A DNA stretch of 8,503 nt, from positions 1-8,503 of the forward strand of contig VBGO01000080.1 in assembly GCA_005882525.1 (NCBI GenBank), written 5' to 3'. Below are positions 1 to 5,995 of the stretch, piece by piece. The translations under genes and the position numbers were made by a program. The notes beneath the pieces are model-generated. The model made no database searches. It saw nothing but the letters and a program-made list of their open reading frames with translations, and was not told where the DNA came from. Positions within the stretch are counted from its first letter, which is position 1. Each line of letters starts with the position of its first letter. The stretch comes from Chloroflexota bacterium. GTDB lineage: Bacteria > Chloroflexota > Dormibacteria > CF-121.

Positions 1-2
1 TC

Positions 3-914
3 CGCAAGTCCCGCCAGGCGATCAGCGAACCGAGCGCCGAAGACAACCAGGCGATGGCCGCCTTCACCACGCCGGAGATTCGCGCGCTGATCCGGGATCT
101 CGAGCGGGTCGGCTCGCTGACCGTTTCCGATCTACCCAAGGTCCTGGGCGAGGCCCAGGGCAGCGCGGTCGCCGGCCGTCTCGGCGAGTTGCGCAATCTC
201 GGCCTGATCCAGTCCGAGTACGTCATCGTCTGTTCGCGGACGGGCAATGCCGTGCTGCGCACGGATGATCCCAACAAGCTGCAAAAGATGGCGCCGGACT
301 GGATGAAGTGCGCCTGCGGCCGGCCGCTCAACGAGGAGCGGGTCGACCAGGTCATCATGCCCACCGATCGCGCCACCGCCCTCAACGACAAAGGCCGCTG
401 GATGACGACCCTGGCGACGGCCCTCCTCCCCAAGCTGGGCATCGGCCGTGAGCAGGTCATCATCGAAGCCAGCCCCGCCGGCACGGATATCGTCCTGGAC
501 TTGAGCGGCGACCTCGTCCTGGTGGTGCTCAAGGATCGCGAGTTCAACCTGGCGGACGCTTACGGCTTCAACGCCAAGGTGTCTCGCATCAAGGCCGCCG
601 AGGGCGTGATCGTCAGCAACGAGGGCCTTTCCGGTGATGCCAAGAAGCTCGTCCAGGAAGAGCTCGGTCCGCAGCGCGCGCGGATCAGCGACCCCTTCCG
701 CATCTCCTTCGTCGAAGGCGTCCAGGGTCTGGAGCATGAGCTCGGCCGCGTCGTGGAACGACGCCGCCGGCAGTACTTCCTGCGGGCACTCGGCGACCTG
801 GCCACCATCCAGGGGCTCAACATCGGCCAACTGGCGCTGGCCAAGGTCGAAGCCGGCGGCCGCGCTGGCAAAGAGCTCGCCGTTGCGGCAGAGGCAGTCG
901 CGGCCGAAGCATAG
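3..914 (+). CDS. Winged-helix / degenerate PD-(D/E)XK-like protein, 5' partial
   Basis: The frame is open from base 3, so the true start probably lies left of the window. The ATG at 54 has no convincing ribosome-binding site and is at best an alternative start. Numbering from that ATG, residues 5-75 look like a winged helix-turn-helix: several short helices, then a strand pair around LIQSEYVIV. Cys60 and the C86-A-C88-G-R knuckle resemble a zinc-ribbon remnant with too few cysteines. Residues 130-205 have the strand pattern of a PD-(D/E)XK nuclease fold: G-T-D145, then LVLVVLK160, then a helix and GVIVSNEGLS. The acidic residue expected two before Lys160 is Val158, so catalysis is doubtful. 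The C-terminus (225-286) is helical and alanine-rich. DNA binding, perhaps regulation or repair, is inference from the fold. It could also be the C-terminal part of a larger protein. I do not recognise a named family. Confidence 0.6.
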   Translation, partial: RKSRQAISEPSAEDNQAMAAFTTPEIRALIRDLERVGSLTVSDLPKVLGEAQGSAVAGRLGELRNLGLIQSEYVIVCSRTGNAVLRTDDPNKLQKMAPDWMKCACGRPLNEERVDQVIMPTDRATALNDKGRWMTTLATALLPKLGIGREQVIIEASPAGTDIVLDLSGDLVLVVLKDREFNLADAYGFNAKVSRIKAAEGVIVSNEGLSGDAKKLVQEELGPQRARISDPFRISFVEGVQGLEHELGRVVERRRRQYFLRALGDLATIQGLNIGQLALAKVEAGGRAGKELAVAAEAVAAEA

Positions 915-1126
915 TTACGCAGAGACTGAACCGGGCGGGTGCGCCGTCCAGCCGTTCGCGGCGCACTCGCGCATAAGAACGTGCGCTCGTGTGCTCGCGC
1001 GAACGGCATGCCGCGCCCGCCCTCATTCGCCCGAAAGGGCGGCTCGCCCTGCGGGCTCGCTGGCCTGCTAAGCGCGACTTCGCGTTCGCACGAGAAAACT
1101 GAAGCGTCCGCGCGTACTGTAAGAGT
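915..1126. other. Palindrome-rich intergenic region
   Basis: This gap contains no credible gene but many inverted repeats. GTGCGCC (939-945) pairs with GGCGCAC (960-966). GCCGTTCGCG (951-960) pairs with CGCGAACGGC (998-1007) and encloses GCGCAC/GTGCGC (961-966 with 981-986). CGCCC-GAAA-GGGCG (1028-1041) is followed by further CGCCC and GGGC blocks that could form competing hairpins. GCGTTCGCAC (1082-1091) pairs with GTGCGAACGC (1127-1136), which includes the next gene's start codon. None is followed by a T run. It may hold a terminator for the upstream gene, a leader structure for the downstream one, or a REP-like palindromic repeat. Confidence 0.5.
951..1007. repeat. Nested inverted repeat
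   Basis: A perfect 10-base inverted repeat (951-960 and 998-1007) encloses a 6-base one (961-966 and 981-986) with a 14-base loop and an 11-base bulge on the 3' side. It starts 36 bases after the stop codon at 914. It could act as a factor-dependent terminator or a REP-type palindrome, but there is no U-tract, so an intrinsic terminator is not supported. Confidence 0.4.
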
Positions 1127-1318
1127 GTGCGAACGCTCAGTCTGGTGCTCGGCCTGTTGGCCATGATTGCCGGGGCGGTCTGGATCCTGCAGGGTTCGGG
1201 GGTGCTGCCCGGAAGTTTCATGACCGGCCAGCGGATGTGGCTCGTCATCGGGATTGTCGTCGCCATCGGTGGACTGGCGCTGGCCTACAACGGGATCCGG
1301 CGACCTGCCGGATCGTAA
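1127..1318 (+). CDS. Small two-helix membrane protein
   Basis: A 63-residue protein starting with GTG. After the basic MRT start, residues 4-23 form one hydrophobic helix. A short loop (GSGVLPGSFMTGQ) follows, then a second helix at about 38-56 and a basic tail ending RRPAGS. The layout, with ILQGSGVLPGSFMTGQ between the helices, matches a widespread uncharacterised family of tiny membrane proteins in GC-rich bacteria. I know no function for it. Internal GTG (1145) and ATG (1163) codons would cut into helix 1, so 1127 is preferred. It has no Shine-Dalgarno site, and the start codon lies in one arm of a 10-base inverted repeat. The stop is 22 bases before the ATG of the molybdenum protein (4 bases before its alternative TTG start), so the two are probably co-transcribed. 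It could be a subunit or assembly partner of that protein, though this is position alone. Confidence 0.75.
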   Translation: MRTLSLVLGLLAMIAGAVWILQGSGVLPGSFMTGQRMWLVIGIVVAIGGLALAYNGIRRPAGS

Positions 1319-1340
1319 CCCCTTGAGCCGGCCGCGGCCG

Positions 1341-2750
1341 ATGTTGATCGGCCTCAGCGCTGGTGCGCTCGCGGTAGGGGCCGACTACCTGGCGCATGCG
1401 TTGTTCGCGGTGCCCCTTTTGCCCGAGCAAGCCGGCTATGTCCTCCTCAAGGGGATGCCGCTGTCGACCTTCGAGAGCTTGCTCAAGGCGCTGGGCGTGC
1501 TGGCGCGTCCGCTGCTCCTGGTGGGCGCGACCCTGGTCATCATCGCCGCCTACGGCGTCACGGCCTGGCTGATCGCCCGGCTGCAGCCGGGCATCTGGGT
1601 GCCGATCCTGAGCGCCCTGGTGCTGGTGGCCGGCACCATCGTCGCGATCGTTGCGCTGTCCCCCGGTGATTCCGTGGCGGGTGTGGCCGTCGAGGTGATC
1701 GTGCTGGCCGCGATGGTCCCGATCGTCGACCTGATCACCCGGCGGCTGTCAGCGCCCGCATTGGTGAACGAGGATCGGCGGATCCTGCTGCGCAACGTCT
1801 TTTATGGTGCGGTCGGGATCGCGGTGCTCGGCATCGGCTATGCGACGGTGCGGCGGTTCGCTACCGCGCTGGCCATCACGGAAGGAAACCGTGCCGGCAG
1901 CGAGCTTACCGACGTGAACGACTTCTACGTCGTTTCCAAGAATATCGGTGGTGACCCGGTGGTCAACGCCTCGAACTGGCGCCTCAACCTGCCGACGCGA
2001 TCGATCACCTATGACGAGTTGCTCAAGCTGCCGGCGGAGACCATGGAGTTGACCCTGGAATGCATCAGCAACGAGGTTGGAGGGACTCTGATCAGCAACG
2101 GCGTCTGGAAAGGTCCCCGGGTCAGTGACATCCTCGCCCTGACCACGGTTCCCTCCGAAGCCATCTGGCTGTTGATGGAGAGCGCCGACGGTTATACGGA
2201 AAGCTTTCCGCTGCGGGAGCTGACGCCGGCCCACCTGCTCGCCACCCACCTCAACGGGGCGCCGCTCACCTCGCCGCACGGATTCCCGGCCCGCTTCATC
2301 TTCCCCGGCCACTATGGCATGAAGCAGCCGAAGTGGGTGACGCGGATCCGCTTTTCGGCGAGTGACCAGCCTGGCTACTGGGAAAACAACGGCTGGGATG
2401 AACGGGCGATCGTGAAGACCATGTCGCGGATCGACCAACCGGTGGACGGCGCCGCCCTCGCCGCCGGATCGGCGCAGTTTGCCGGCATCGCATTTGCTGG
2501 CGCCCGACGGATCAGCTCGGTGGAGTTGAGCTGGGATGGCGGCCGCTCCTGGCACCCCGGCGAGCTGCAGGCGGAGTTCTCCCCCTATGCCTGGCGCTTC
2601 TGGCGGCTCAGCACCAACCTCGGCGCCGGACATTACAGGGTGAGCGTGCGCGCCCGCGACGGCGAGGGAACCTTACAGTCGTCGAGGCCGGCGCCCACGT
2701 TGCCGAACGGCGCCGACGGGTATCACACGATCAGCCTCGATCTCGCCTAG
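1341..2750 (+). CDS. Membrane-anchored molybdopterin oxidoreductase (sulfite oxidase fold)
   Basis: A 469-residue protein. About five helices (roughly 2-25, 55-78, 85-106, 111-132, 153-171) precede a sulfite oxidase/YedY-type molybdopterin domain (about 195-365) and a C-terminal Ig-like dimerisation domain (about 385-465). Mo-domain hallmarks are NASNWRLNLP and LTLEC241-ISNEVGG, whose Cys241 is the expected molybdenum ligand. They also include W-KGPRVSDIL, ADGYTESFPL and GFPARFIFPGHYGMKQPKW. The Ig-like domain shows SSVELSWDGGRSWHP and YAWRFWR. Positive charges place the N-terminus inside and the catalytic domain outside. An internal twin-arginine motif (R146-R147-I-L-L-R) sits just before helix 5. 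The substrate (sulfite, sulfoxide or other) cannot be told from sequence. There is no heme domain, so a separate electron carrier is needed; the heme b protein at 3899 is a candidate. ATG 1341 is chosen. A TTG at 1323 would add MSRPRP, giving basic residues before helix 1, and is a real alternative. Neither start has a clear ribosome-binding site. Confidence 0.88.
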   Translation: MLIGLSAGALAVGADYLAHALFAVPLLPEQAGYVLLKGMPLSTFESLLKALGVLARPLLLVGATLVIIAAYGVTAWLIARLQPGIWVPILSALVLVAGTIVAIVALSPGDSVAGVAVEVIVLAAMVPIVDLITRRLSAPALVNEDRRILLRNVFYGAVGIAVLGIGYATVRRFATALAITEGNRAGSELTDVNDFYVVSKNIGGDPVVNASNWRLNLPTRSITYDELLKLPAETMELTLECISNEVGGTLISNGVWKGPRVSDILALTTVPSEAIWLLMESADGYTESFPLRELTPAHLLATHLNGAPLTSPHGFPARFIFPGHYGMKQPKWVTRIRFSASDQPGYWENNGWDERAIVKTMSRIDQPVDGAALAAGSAQFAGIAFAGARRISSVELSWDGGRSWHPGELQAEFSPYAWRFWRLSTNLGAGHYRVSVRARDGEGTLQSSRPAPTLPNGADGYHTISLDLA

Positions 2751-2869
2751 CGTTCTCAGCCGTTTCTCAGGACGCCTTCAACCGGTGGCTGAGCCGATCC
2801 CTCTACCGTAAGGTTGGAGGTCGCCAGAAATCCATGGGCCGTCACGTTGTACCTGGCAGGGAGAGGAAC
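2751..2869. other. Intergenic gap with weak hairpin and possible promoter
   Basis: CTCAGCC (2755-2761) and GGCTGAG (2787-2793) form an imperfect hairpin just after the molybdenum-protein stop. It has no T run and may be a weak terminator or an RNA-stability element. TACCGTAAGG at 2804-2813 closely resembles TACTGTAAGA at 1115-1124, upstream of the small membrane protein gene. TACCGT could serve as a -10 box, but I see no convincing -35 at normal spacing. The 57-residue gene and those after it may therefore have their own promoter. Confidence 0.3.
2858..2866 (+). promoter_or_regulatory. Ribosome-binding site for the 57-residue gene
   Basis: AGGGAGAGG ends 3 bases before the ATG at 2870, and its GGGAG core lies 6 bases away. 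It decides in favour of ATG 2870 over the in-frame ATG at 2834, which has no such site and would add 12 residues before the hydrophobic helix. Confidence 0.6.
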
Positions 2870-3043
2870 ATGTCCTCAATCGCGACGCTGAGGTGGGCGT
2901 CGGTGCTGGGCACGCTGTTGCTGGCCGTGCTCTCTGGTGGCGTCGTTGCCACGTCGCCCAAACCGGCACAGGCTCCGCTCCATCCGGCGGTGACGGTGCT
3001 GCCGAGCGACGCCACCGTCCAGAGTGAAAGCCATGTCTCGTGA
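2870..3043 (+). CDS. 57-residue membrane-anchored exported peptide
   Basis: One hydrophobic segment (residues 11-28) follows a short basic start (TLRW). A proline-rich linker and a polar tail come next, with no known domain. A signal-peptidase-like AQA lies at residues 33-35, but the proline after it disfavours cleavage, so the tail is probably tethered outside. The gene is preceded by a good ribosome-binding site and its end overlaps the next gene's ATG by 11 bases, pointing to translational coupling with apbE. The N-terminal layout (one helix, then a Pro/Ala linker) is like that of small anchored FMN-binding proteins commonly encoded beside ApbE and ferric-reductase-like genes, but the FMN-binding domain is absent. 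S46-D-A-T49 near the end resembles the S/T-G-A-S/T flavinylation motif, with Asp in place of Gly. It may be a truncated acceptor, a very small acceptor, or unrelated. The coding call rests on the start signal and the overlap. Confidence 0.6.
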   Translation: MSSIATLRWASVLGTLLLAVLSGGVVATSPKPAQAPLHPAVTVLPSDATVQSESHVS

Positions 3044-3902
3044 ACTCACGACCCGCCATTTCGACGCGCTCGGCTCTACCTGCGAGCTCTTGAGTGTTGG
3101 CAGCGGGCAGGCGGCGCTGGAGCGTTGCGAGCAGGCGATCCGCGAGGCGGAGTCGCGCTTCACGCGGTTCCTCCCGGACAGCGAGCTGGCCGGGCTGAAT
3201 GCCAGTGACGGCCGCTACGTCCCGGTCAGTCCCGAAATGTTCGCCATGCTGCAAGCGGCCCTCTGGGCATTCGAGGAAAGTGATGGGCTCGTCAACGCGG
3301 CCGTGCTCCCGGCGCTGGCCGCCGCCGGCTACGATCGGCCCTTCCGTCAGAGCCTGACCGAGCCACCGGCGCTGCATCCGGTGCAACTGCCGGCGCTGCC
3401 CGAGGTGCTGATTCTGGACACGGCCACCCGATCGGCGGCGCTTGCCCCGGGTGCCGCGCTCGACCTCGGCGGGATCGTGAAGGGTGCCCTGGCCGACATG
3501 CTGATTGATGAGCTCGGTGATGCCGTCTGTAACCTGGGCGGCGATCTCCGGGTGCGCGGGGCCGGGCCCGAAGGAGACGGCTGGCACATCGCGCTCTGTG
3601 ATCGCTCGGTCGTGGCGCTCCCCGACGGAGCGGTCTGCACCAGTGGCATCACCGTCCGGCGTTGGGGACACTCGATGCATCATCTGATCGACCCACGGAC
3701 CGGGATGCCGGCCAGGACGGATCTCGCGGAGGTCTCCGTGGTGACGGACAGCGCGCTGCGCGGCGAGGTCTACGCCAAGAGTGCGGTTCTCCTTGGTGGG
3801 GCCGCGGGCATTGCCTTCCTGGAGGCCAGGGGCGTGCACTACGCGGTGGTGCCCGCCGCGGGGGTCGCTGCCGGCAGCGGCGTACTTCCGGCTGCGGCGT
3901 GA
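3033..3902 (+). CDS. apbE: FAD:protein FMN transferase (ApbE family)
   Basis: A 289-residue ApbE-family enzyme, which transfers FMN from FAD onto a Ser/Thr of an acceptor protein with Mg2+. Motifs in order are an N-terminal strand HFDALGSTCELL and a segment around residues 65-100 ending in NAAVLPALAAAGYD. Then come D144-LGGIVKG, C166-NLGGDLRVRG, T203-SG and H216-HLIDPRTGMPA. Near the C-terminus is RGEVYAKSAVLLG, where Glu replaces the usual metal-binding Asp, a substitution I believe occurs in short ApbE forms. It is slightly shorter than the 300-350 residues of classical members. No signal peptide or lipobox is visible, so the site of action is unclear from this sequence. ATG 3033 is chosen; a GTG at 3024 is possible. 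The start overlaps the 57-residue gene by 11 bases, and the stop overlaps the heme b protein's GTG start in a GTGA junction. No standard FMN-binding acceptor domain is encoded nearby. Confidence 0.92.
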   Translation: MSRELTTRHFDALGSTCELLSVGSGQAALERCEQAIREAESRFTRFLPDSELAGLNASDGRYVPVSPEMFAMLQAALWAFEESDGLVNAAVLPALAAAGYDRPFRQSLTEPPALHPVQLPALPEVLILDTATRSAALAPGAALDLGGIVKGALADMLIDELGDAVCNLGGDLRVRGAGPEGDGWHIALCDRSVVALPDGAVCTSGITVRRWGHSMHHLIDPRTGMPARTDLAEVSVVTDSALRGEVYAKSAVLLGGAAGIAFLEARGVHYAVVPAAGVAAGSGVLPAAA

Positions 3903-4444
3903 GTATTGATCAGCTGCTCTGGCTGACCTCGCGCGCGGCCGCGTTGACCGCCTTCTTCGTGCTCGCGGCGGCGTTGCTGACCGGCCAGGCCTTGCGAAGC
4001 GCGATTTTCGAGGGAACGATGCGCAATCGCGATCTCTCGAGCCTGCACCGGTTCCTGACCGTCTGCTGGGTCCCGTTGGTCGGTCTCCACCTGCTGGCGA
4101 TCACCCTGGACGCGGTGGCTCGGGTCGGCCCGATCGACCTCGTAATCCCCTTCCGGGTCTCGTATGCCACGGTCGCGATCGGGCTGGGCACCATCGGATT
4201 CGACCTCCTGCTGGTCGTCAGCGTCACCGGCTATCTCCGGCGGCATCTCGACCCCATCGCGTGGCGGTGGCTGCACCGGCTGTCGTACCTGATGTTCGGC
4301 GCGTTTGCCCTCCATGCCCTGATGGCCGGCACGGCTTTCGCCCGTCCCTTCGTGCTGGCCCCGGCCGCCGGCGAGGTCGCCTTCGTCGCCATCCTGAGTC
4401 TCGCTCGCCTCGCGTTCGGGCGGATGGAGACGACCCAGCGCTAG
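3899..4444 (+). CDS. Ferric-reductase-like transmembrane heme b protein (MsrQ/YedZ-like)
   Basis: A 181-residue integral membrane protein with about five helices (9-30, 51-71, 88-112, 126-146, 152-173). Two helices carry paired histidines: His50 and His64, separated by 13 residues (LHRFLTV...GLHLL), and His126 and His139, separated by 12 (WLHRLSY...ALHAL). This is the bis-histidine pattern of the ferric reductase-like domain found in MsrQ/YedZ and NADPH-oxidase relatives, which binds b heme. There is no FAD/NAD domain, so it probably relays electrons between membrane or soluble partners. The GTG start forms a GTGA overlap with the apbE stop; the frame is open further upstream, but that part overlaps apbE and does not resemble the family. 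Together with apbE and the upstream molybdenum protein it suggests a trans-membrane electron-transfer unit. Calling it MsrQ itself is not justified, because the Mo partner here is itself polytopic rather than a soluble MsrP. Confidence 0.85.
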   Translation: MSIDQLLWLTSRAAALTAFFVLAAALLTGQALRSAIFEGTMRNRDLSSLHRFLTVCWVPLVGLHLLAITLDAVARVGPIDLVIPFRVSYATVAIGLGTIGFDLLLVVSVTGYLRRHLDPIAWRWLHRLSYLMFGAFALHALMAGTAFARPFVLAPAAGEVAFVAILSLARLAFGRMETTQR

Positions 4445-4457
4445 ACTCGTCGGCACG

Positions 4458-5225
4458 ATGGATGCCTGGCATCGAGCGATTGCCTTTATGCGGGCGGTCG
4501 ACGAGCGCGCCGCCGAGGAGGTGGTGCCGTTTCGCTGGGGCCGTGCCCTGATCAACCGCCGGCTCGACCGGGTGTTCGATCTCAATTTCCTGATCGCGGA
4601 CCGGTTCGACGGGGCCGACGCAGCGAGCCTGGTCGCGGAAGCCGAACGGATCCAGGGCGAGGCAGGCCTGTCGCATCGCCGCGTCAATGTCGATGACCCG
4701 CCGGCGGCGGACCGCCTCTCGTCCGGCTTTACGGCGCTTGGTTACCTGGCGGAGCGCTTTGTCATCATGCAGCACCGCCGGCGCCCCGACCGGGTCGTCG
4801 ACTCCGGTAGCGGCCGCGAAGTCGGCTGGGAGCTGATCCGTCCCGCCCGAGAGCAAGAGATGGCGGCCCAACCATGGGGCAAGGACCCGAGGGTCGTCCA
4901 GCAAATGCTGGCCAAGCATGAGCTCACCGCCCAGGGCATCCGCACGCGGTACTTCGCGGCGCTGGTCGGCGACCGAGTGGTGTCGTCGTGCGAGCTTCGA
5001 ACCGCGGACGACACCGCCCAGGTCGAGACCGTAGAGACACTGGAGGAATTCCGCAAGCGTGGCCTCTCTCGGGCAGTCGTCAGCGCTGCGCTGAAGGCCG
5101 CGAGTGGATCTGCGTTCGTCTTTCTGGTGGCGGACACGATCGACTGGCCACAGCATTTCTATCGACGGCTCGGCTTTGACGACGTCGGCATCGAGTCGAG
5201 GTTCCTCCGAGTCATCGATGAGTGA
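4458..5225 (+). CDS. GNAT-family N-acetyltransferase
   Basis: A 255-residue protein that should transfer an acetyl group from acetyl-CoA to an amine; the substrate is unknown. The C-terminal half (about 125-250) is a GNAT fold. It shows RYFAALVGDRVVSSCEL for the central strands and QVETVETLEEF followed by R199-KRGLS, the acetyl-CoA pyrophosphate loop (usual R/Q-x-x-G-x-G/A). The late PQHFYRRLGF motif (F234-F240) is typical of the family. The N-terminal half (1-120) has some of the same layout, including GFTALGYLAERFVIMQ, and may be a degenerate second GNAT domain, as in many tandem GNAT proteins. It starts 13 bases after the heme b gene, so it may share that transcript, and its end overlaps the methyltransferase start by 8 bases. 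There is no clear ribosome-binding site. No functional link with the redox genes is evident. Confidence 0.85.
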   Translation: MDAWHRAIAFMRAVDERAAEEVVPFRWGRALINRRLDRVFDLNFLIADRFDGADAASLVAEAERIQGEAGLSHRRVNVDDPPAADRLSSGFTALGYLAERFVIMQHRRRPDRVVDSGSGREVGWELIRPAREQEMAAQPWGKDPRVVQQMLAKHELTAQGIRTRYFAALVGDRVVSSCELRTADDTAQVETVETLEEFRKRGLSRAVVSAALKAASGSAFVFLVADTIDWPQHFYRRLGFDDVGIESRFLRVIDE

Positions 5226-5952
5226 CGACCGACCCCTGAGCCAGGCATGGGAAGCCGTGGCAGGGGATTGGGCGGCCTGGGCGCGTAGGCCTGGCCATGA
5301 CAGCTACTGGCGCTTCCATCGGCAACCCTTCTTCCAATTGCTCCCGGCACCGGGCCGTCTAACCCTCGATATTGGCTGTGGCGAGGGGCGGGTTGCGCGC
5401 GACCTCAAGTCGCTCGGACACAATGTGGTTGCGGTCGATGTCTCTCCGACGATGGTCCGGCTTGCAAAGGCTGCCGACCCGTCGATGCAGGTAATCGTTG
5501 CCGACGCCGCCCATTTACCTTTCGACGATGGTTTCGCCGATCTGGCCGTGGCATTCATGTCGCTGCACGATATGGACGATCTCTCCGCCGCCGTTGGCGA
5601 GACGAGCCGCGTCCTCGGCCCGGGCGGGGTCCTGTGTGCGGCGATTGTGCACCCAATCAACTCCGCGGGCCAATTTGCAAGTCTTGACGAAGGTGCGCCG
5701 TTTGTCGTCGAGGGTTCGTACCTTGCATCACACCGCTACCAGGAAACGGTTGAACGGGGCGATCTTCGGATGACCTTCACGAGTCACCACCGGCCGCTTC
5801 AGGAATACTTTGCGGCGCTGGAGAGCGCGGGTCTTAGCGTCGAGGCGCTGCGCGAGCCGACGGTCGACGAGTCGTCGGTTATCGAACGCGCCGATCGGGC
5901 CCGCTGGTTGCGATTGCCGCTCTTCCTCGACCTCAGGGCTCGTAAACGCTAG
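5218..5952 (+). CDS. Class I SAM-dependent methyltransferase
   Basis: A 244-residue Rossmann-fold methyltransferase of the Methyltransf_11/25 type. Motif I is L50-DIGCGEGRVARDL. The acidic residue binding the SAM ribose is Asp74 in VVAVDVSP. Motif II is VADAAHLPF with Asp96. The post-strand-4 segment DLAVAFMSLHDMDD and motif SRVLGPGGVLCAAIVHP follow. The C-terminal part resembles the substrate-binding region of small-molecule methyltransferases, with YFAALESAGLSVEALREP near its end. The substrate cannot be deduced. ATG 5218 is chosen because it overlaps the acetyltransferase stop (ATGAGTGA) and MSDDRPLSQAWEAVAGDWAAW is the usual family start; the frame is open upstream, but that part overlaps the acetyltransferase. 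The tight overlap suggests that the acetyltransferase and methyltransferase are translationally coupled and may act in one small-molecule or antibiotic-modification step, which is inference. Confidence 0.92.
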   Translation: MSDDRPLSQAWEAVAGDWAAWARRPGHDSYWRFHRQPFFQLLPAPGRLTLDIGCGEGRVARDLKSLGHNVVAVDVSPTMVRLAKAADPSMQVIVADAAHLPFDDGFADLAVAFMSLHDMDDLSAAVGETSRVLGPGGVLCAAIVHPINSAGQFASLDEGAPFVVEGSYLASHRYQETVERGDLRMTFTSHHRPLQEYFAALESAGLSVEALREPTVDESSVIERADRARWLRLPLFLDLRARKR

Positions 5953-5967
5953 GCTGGGATCGAGTCG

Positions 5968-5981
5968 CCGATCGCAATCGG
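5968..5981. repeat. Short hairpin in the leader of the GerW-family gene
   Basis: CCGAT and ATCGG (5968-5972 and 5977-5981) flank a four-base loop CGCA in the 55-base gap between the methyltransferase stop and the GerW-family gene. There is no T run. It may be a weak terminator or a leader structure, and five base pairs in GC-rich DNA can occur by chance. Confidence 0.2.
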
Positions 5982-5995
5982 TATGAGCAAATTCC

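Noticed and set aside
309..323. CxCGR motif as a true zinc finger
   Set aside because: Only three cysteines (60, 86, 88) and no suitably placed fourth ligand are evident, so metal binding cannot be claimed.
132..830. 232-codon minus-strand open frame opposite the first gene
   Set aside because: No domain or start signal, and the plus-strand frame has clear secondary-structure patterning.
2778..3839. Long open frame (353 codons) on the minus strand opposite apbE
   Set aside because: Its translation is rich in Arg, Gly, His and Gln with no domain, and it lies antisense to a gene with clear ApbE motifs. It is an effect of high GC content.
3662..3898. Upstream extension of the heme b protein frame
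   Set aside because: It lies inside apbE in another phase, gives Gly/Arg-rich sequence, and the GTG at 3899 makes a standard overlap with the apbE stop.
1127..4444. Calling the cluster a standard MsrPQ system
   Set aside because: The Mo protein is polytopic with an Ig-like dimerisation domain, unlike soluble monomeric MsrP, and apbE with a small peptide lies between.
3839..5156. Long minus-strand open frames opposite the heme b and acetyltransferase genes
   Set aside because: Low-complexity, charge-rich translations with no motif, antisense to genes with recognisable families.
5104..5217. Upstream extension of the methyltransferase frame
   Set aside because: It lies inside the acetyltransferase C-terminus. 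ATG 5218 gives the usual methyltransferase N-terminus.
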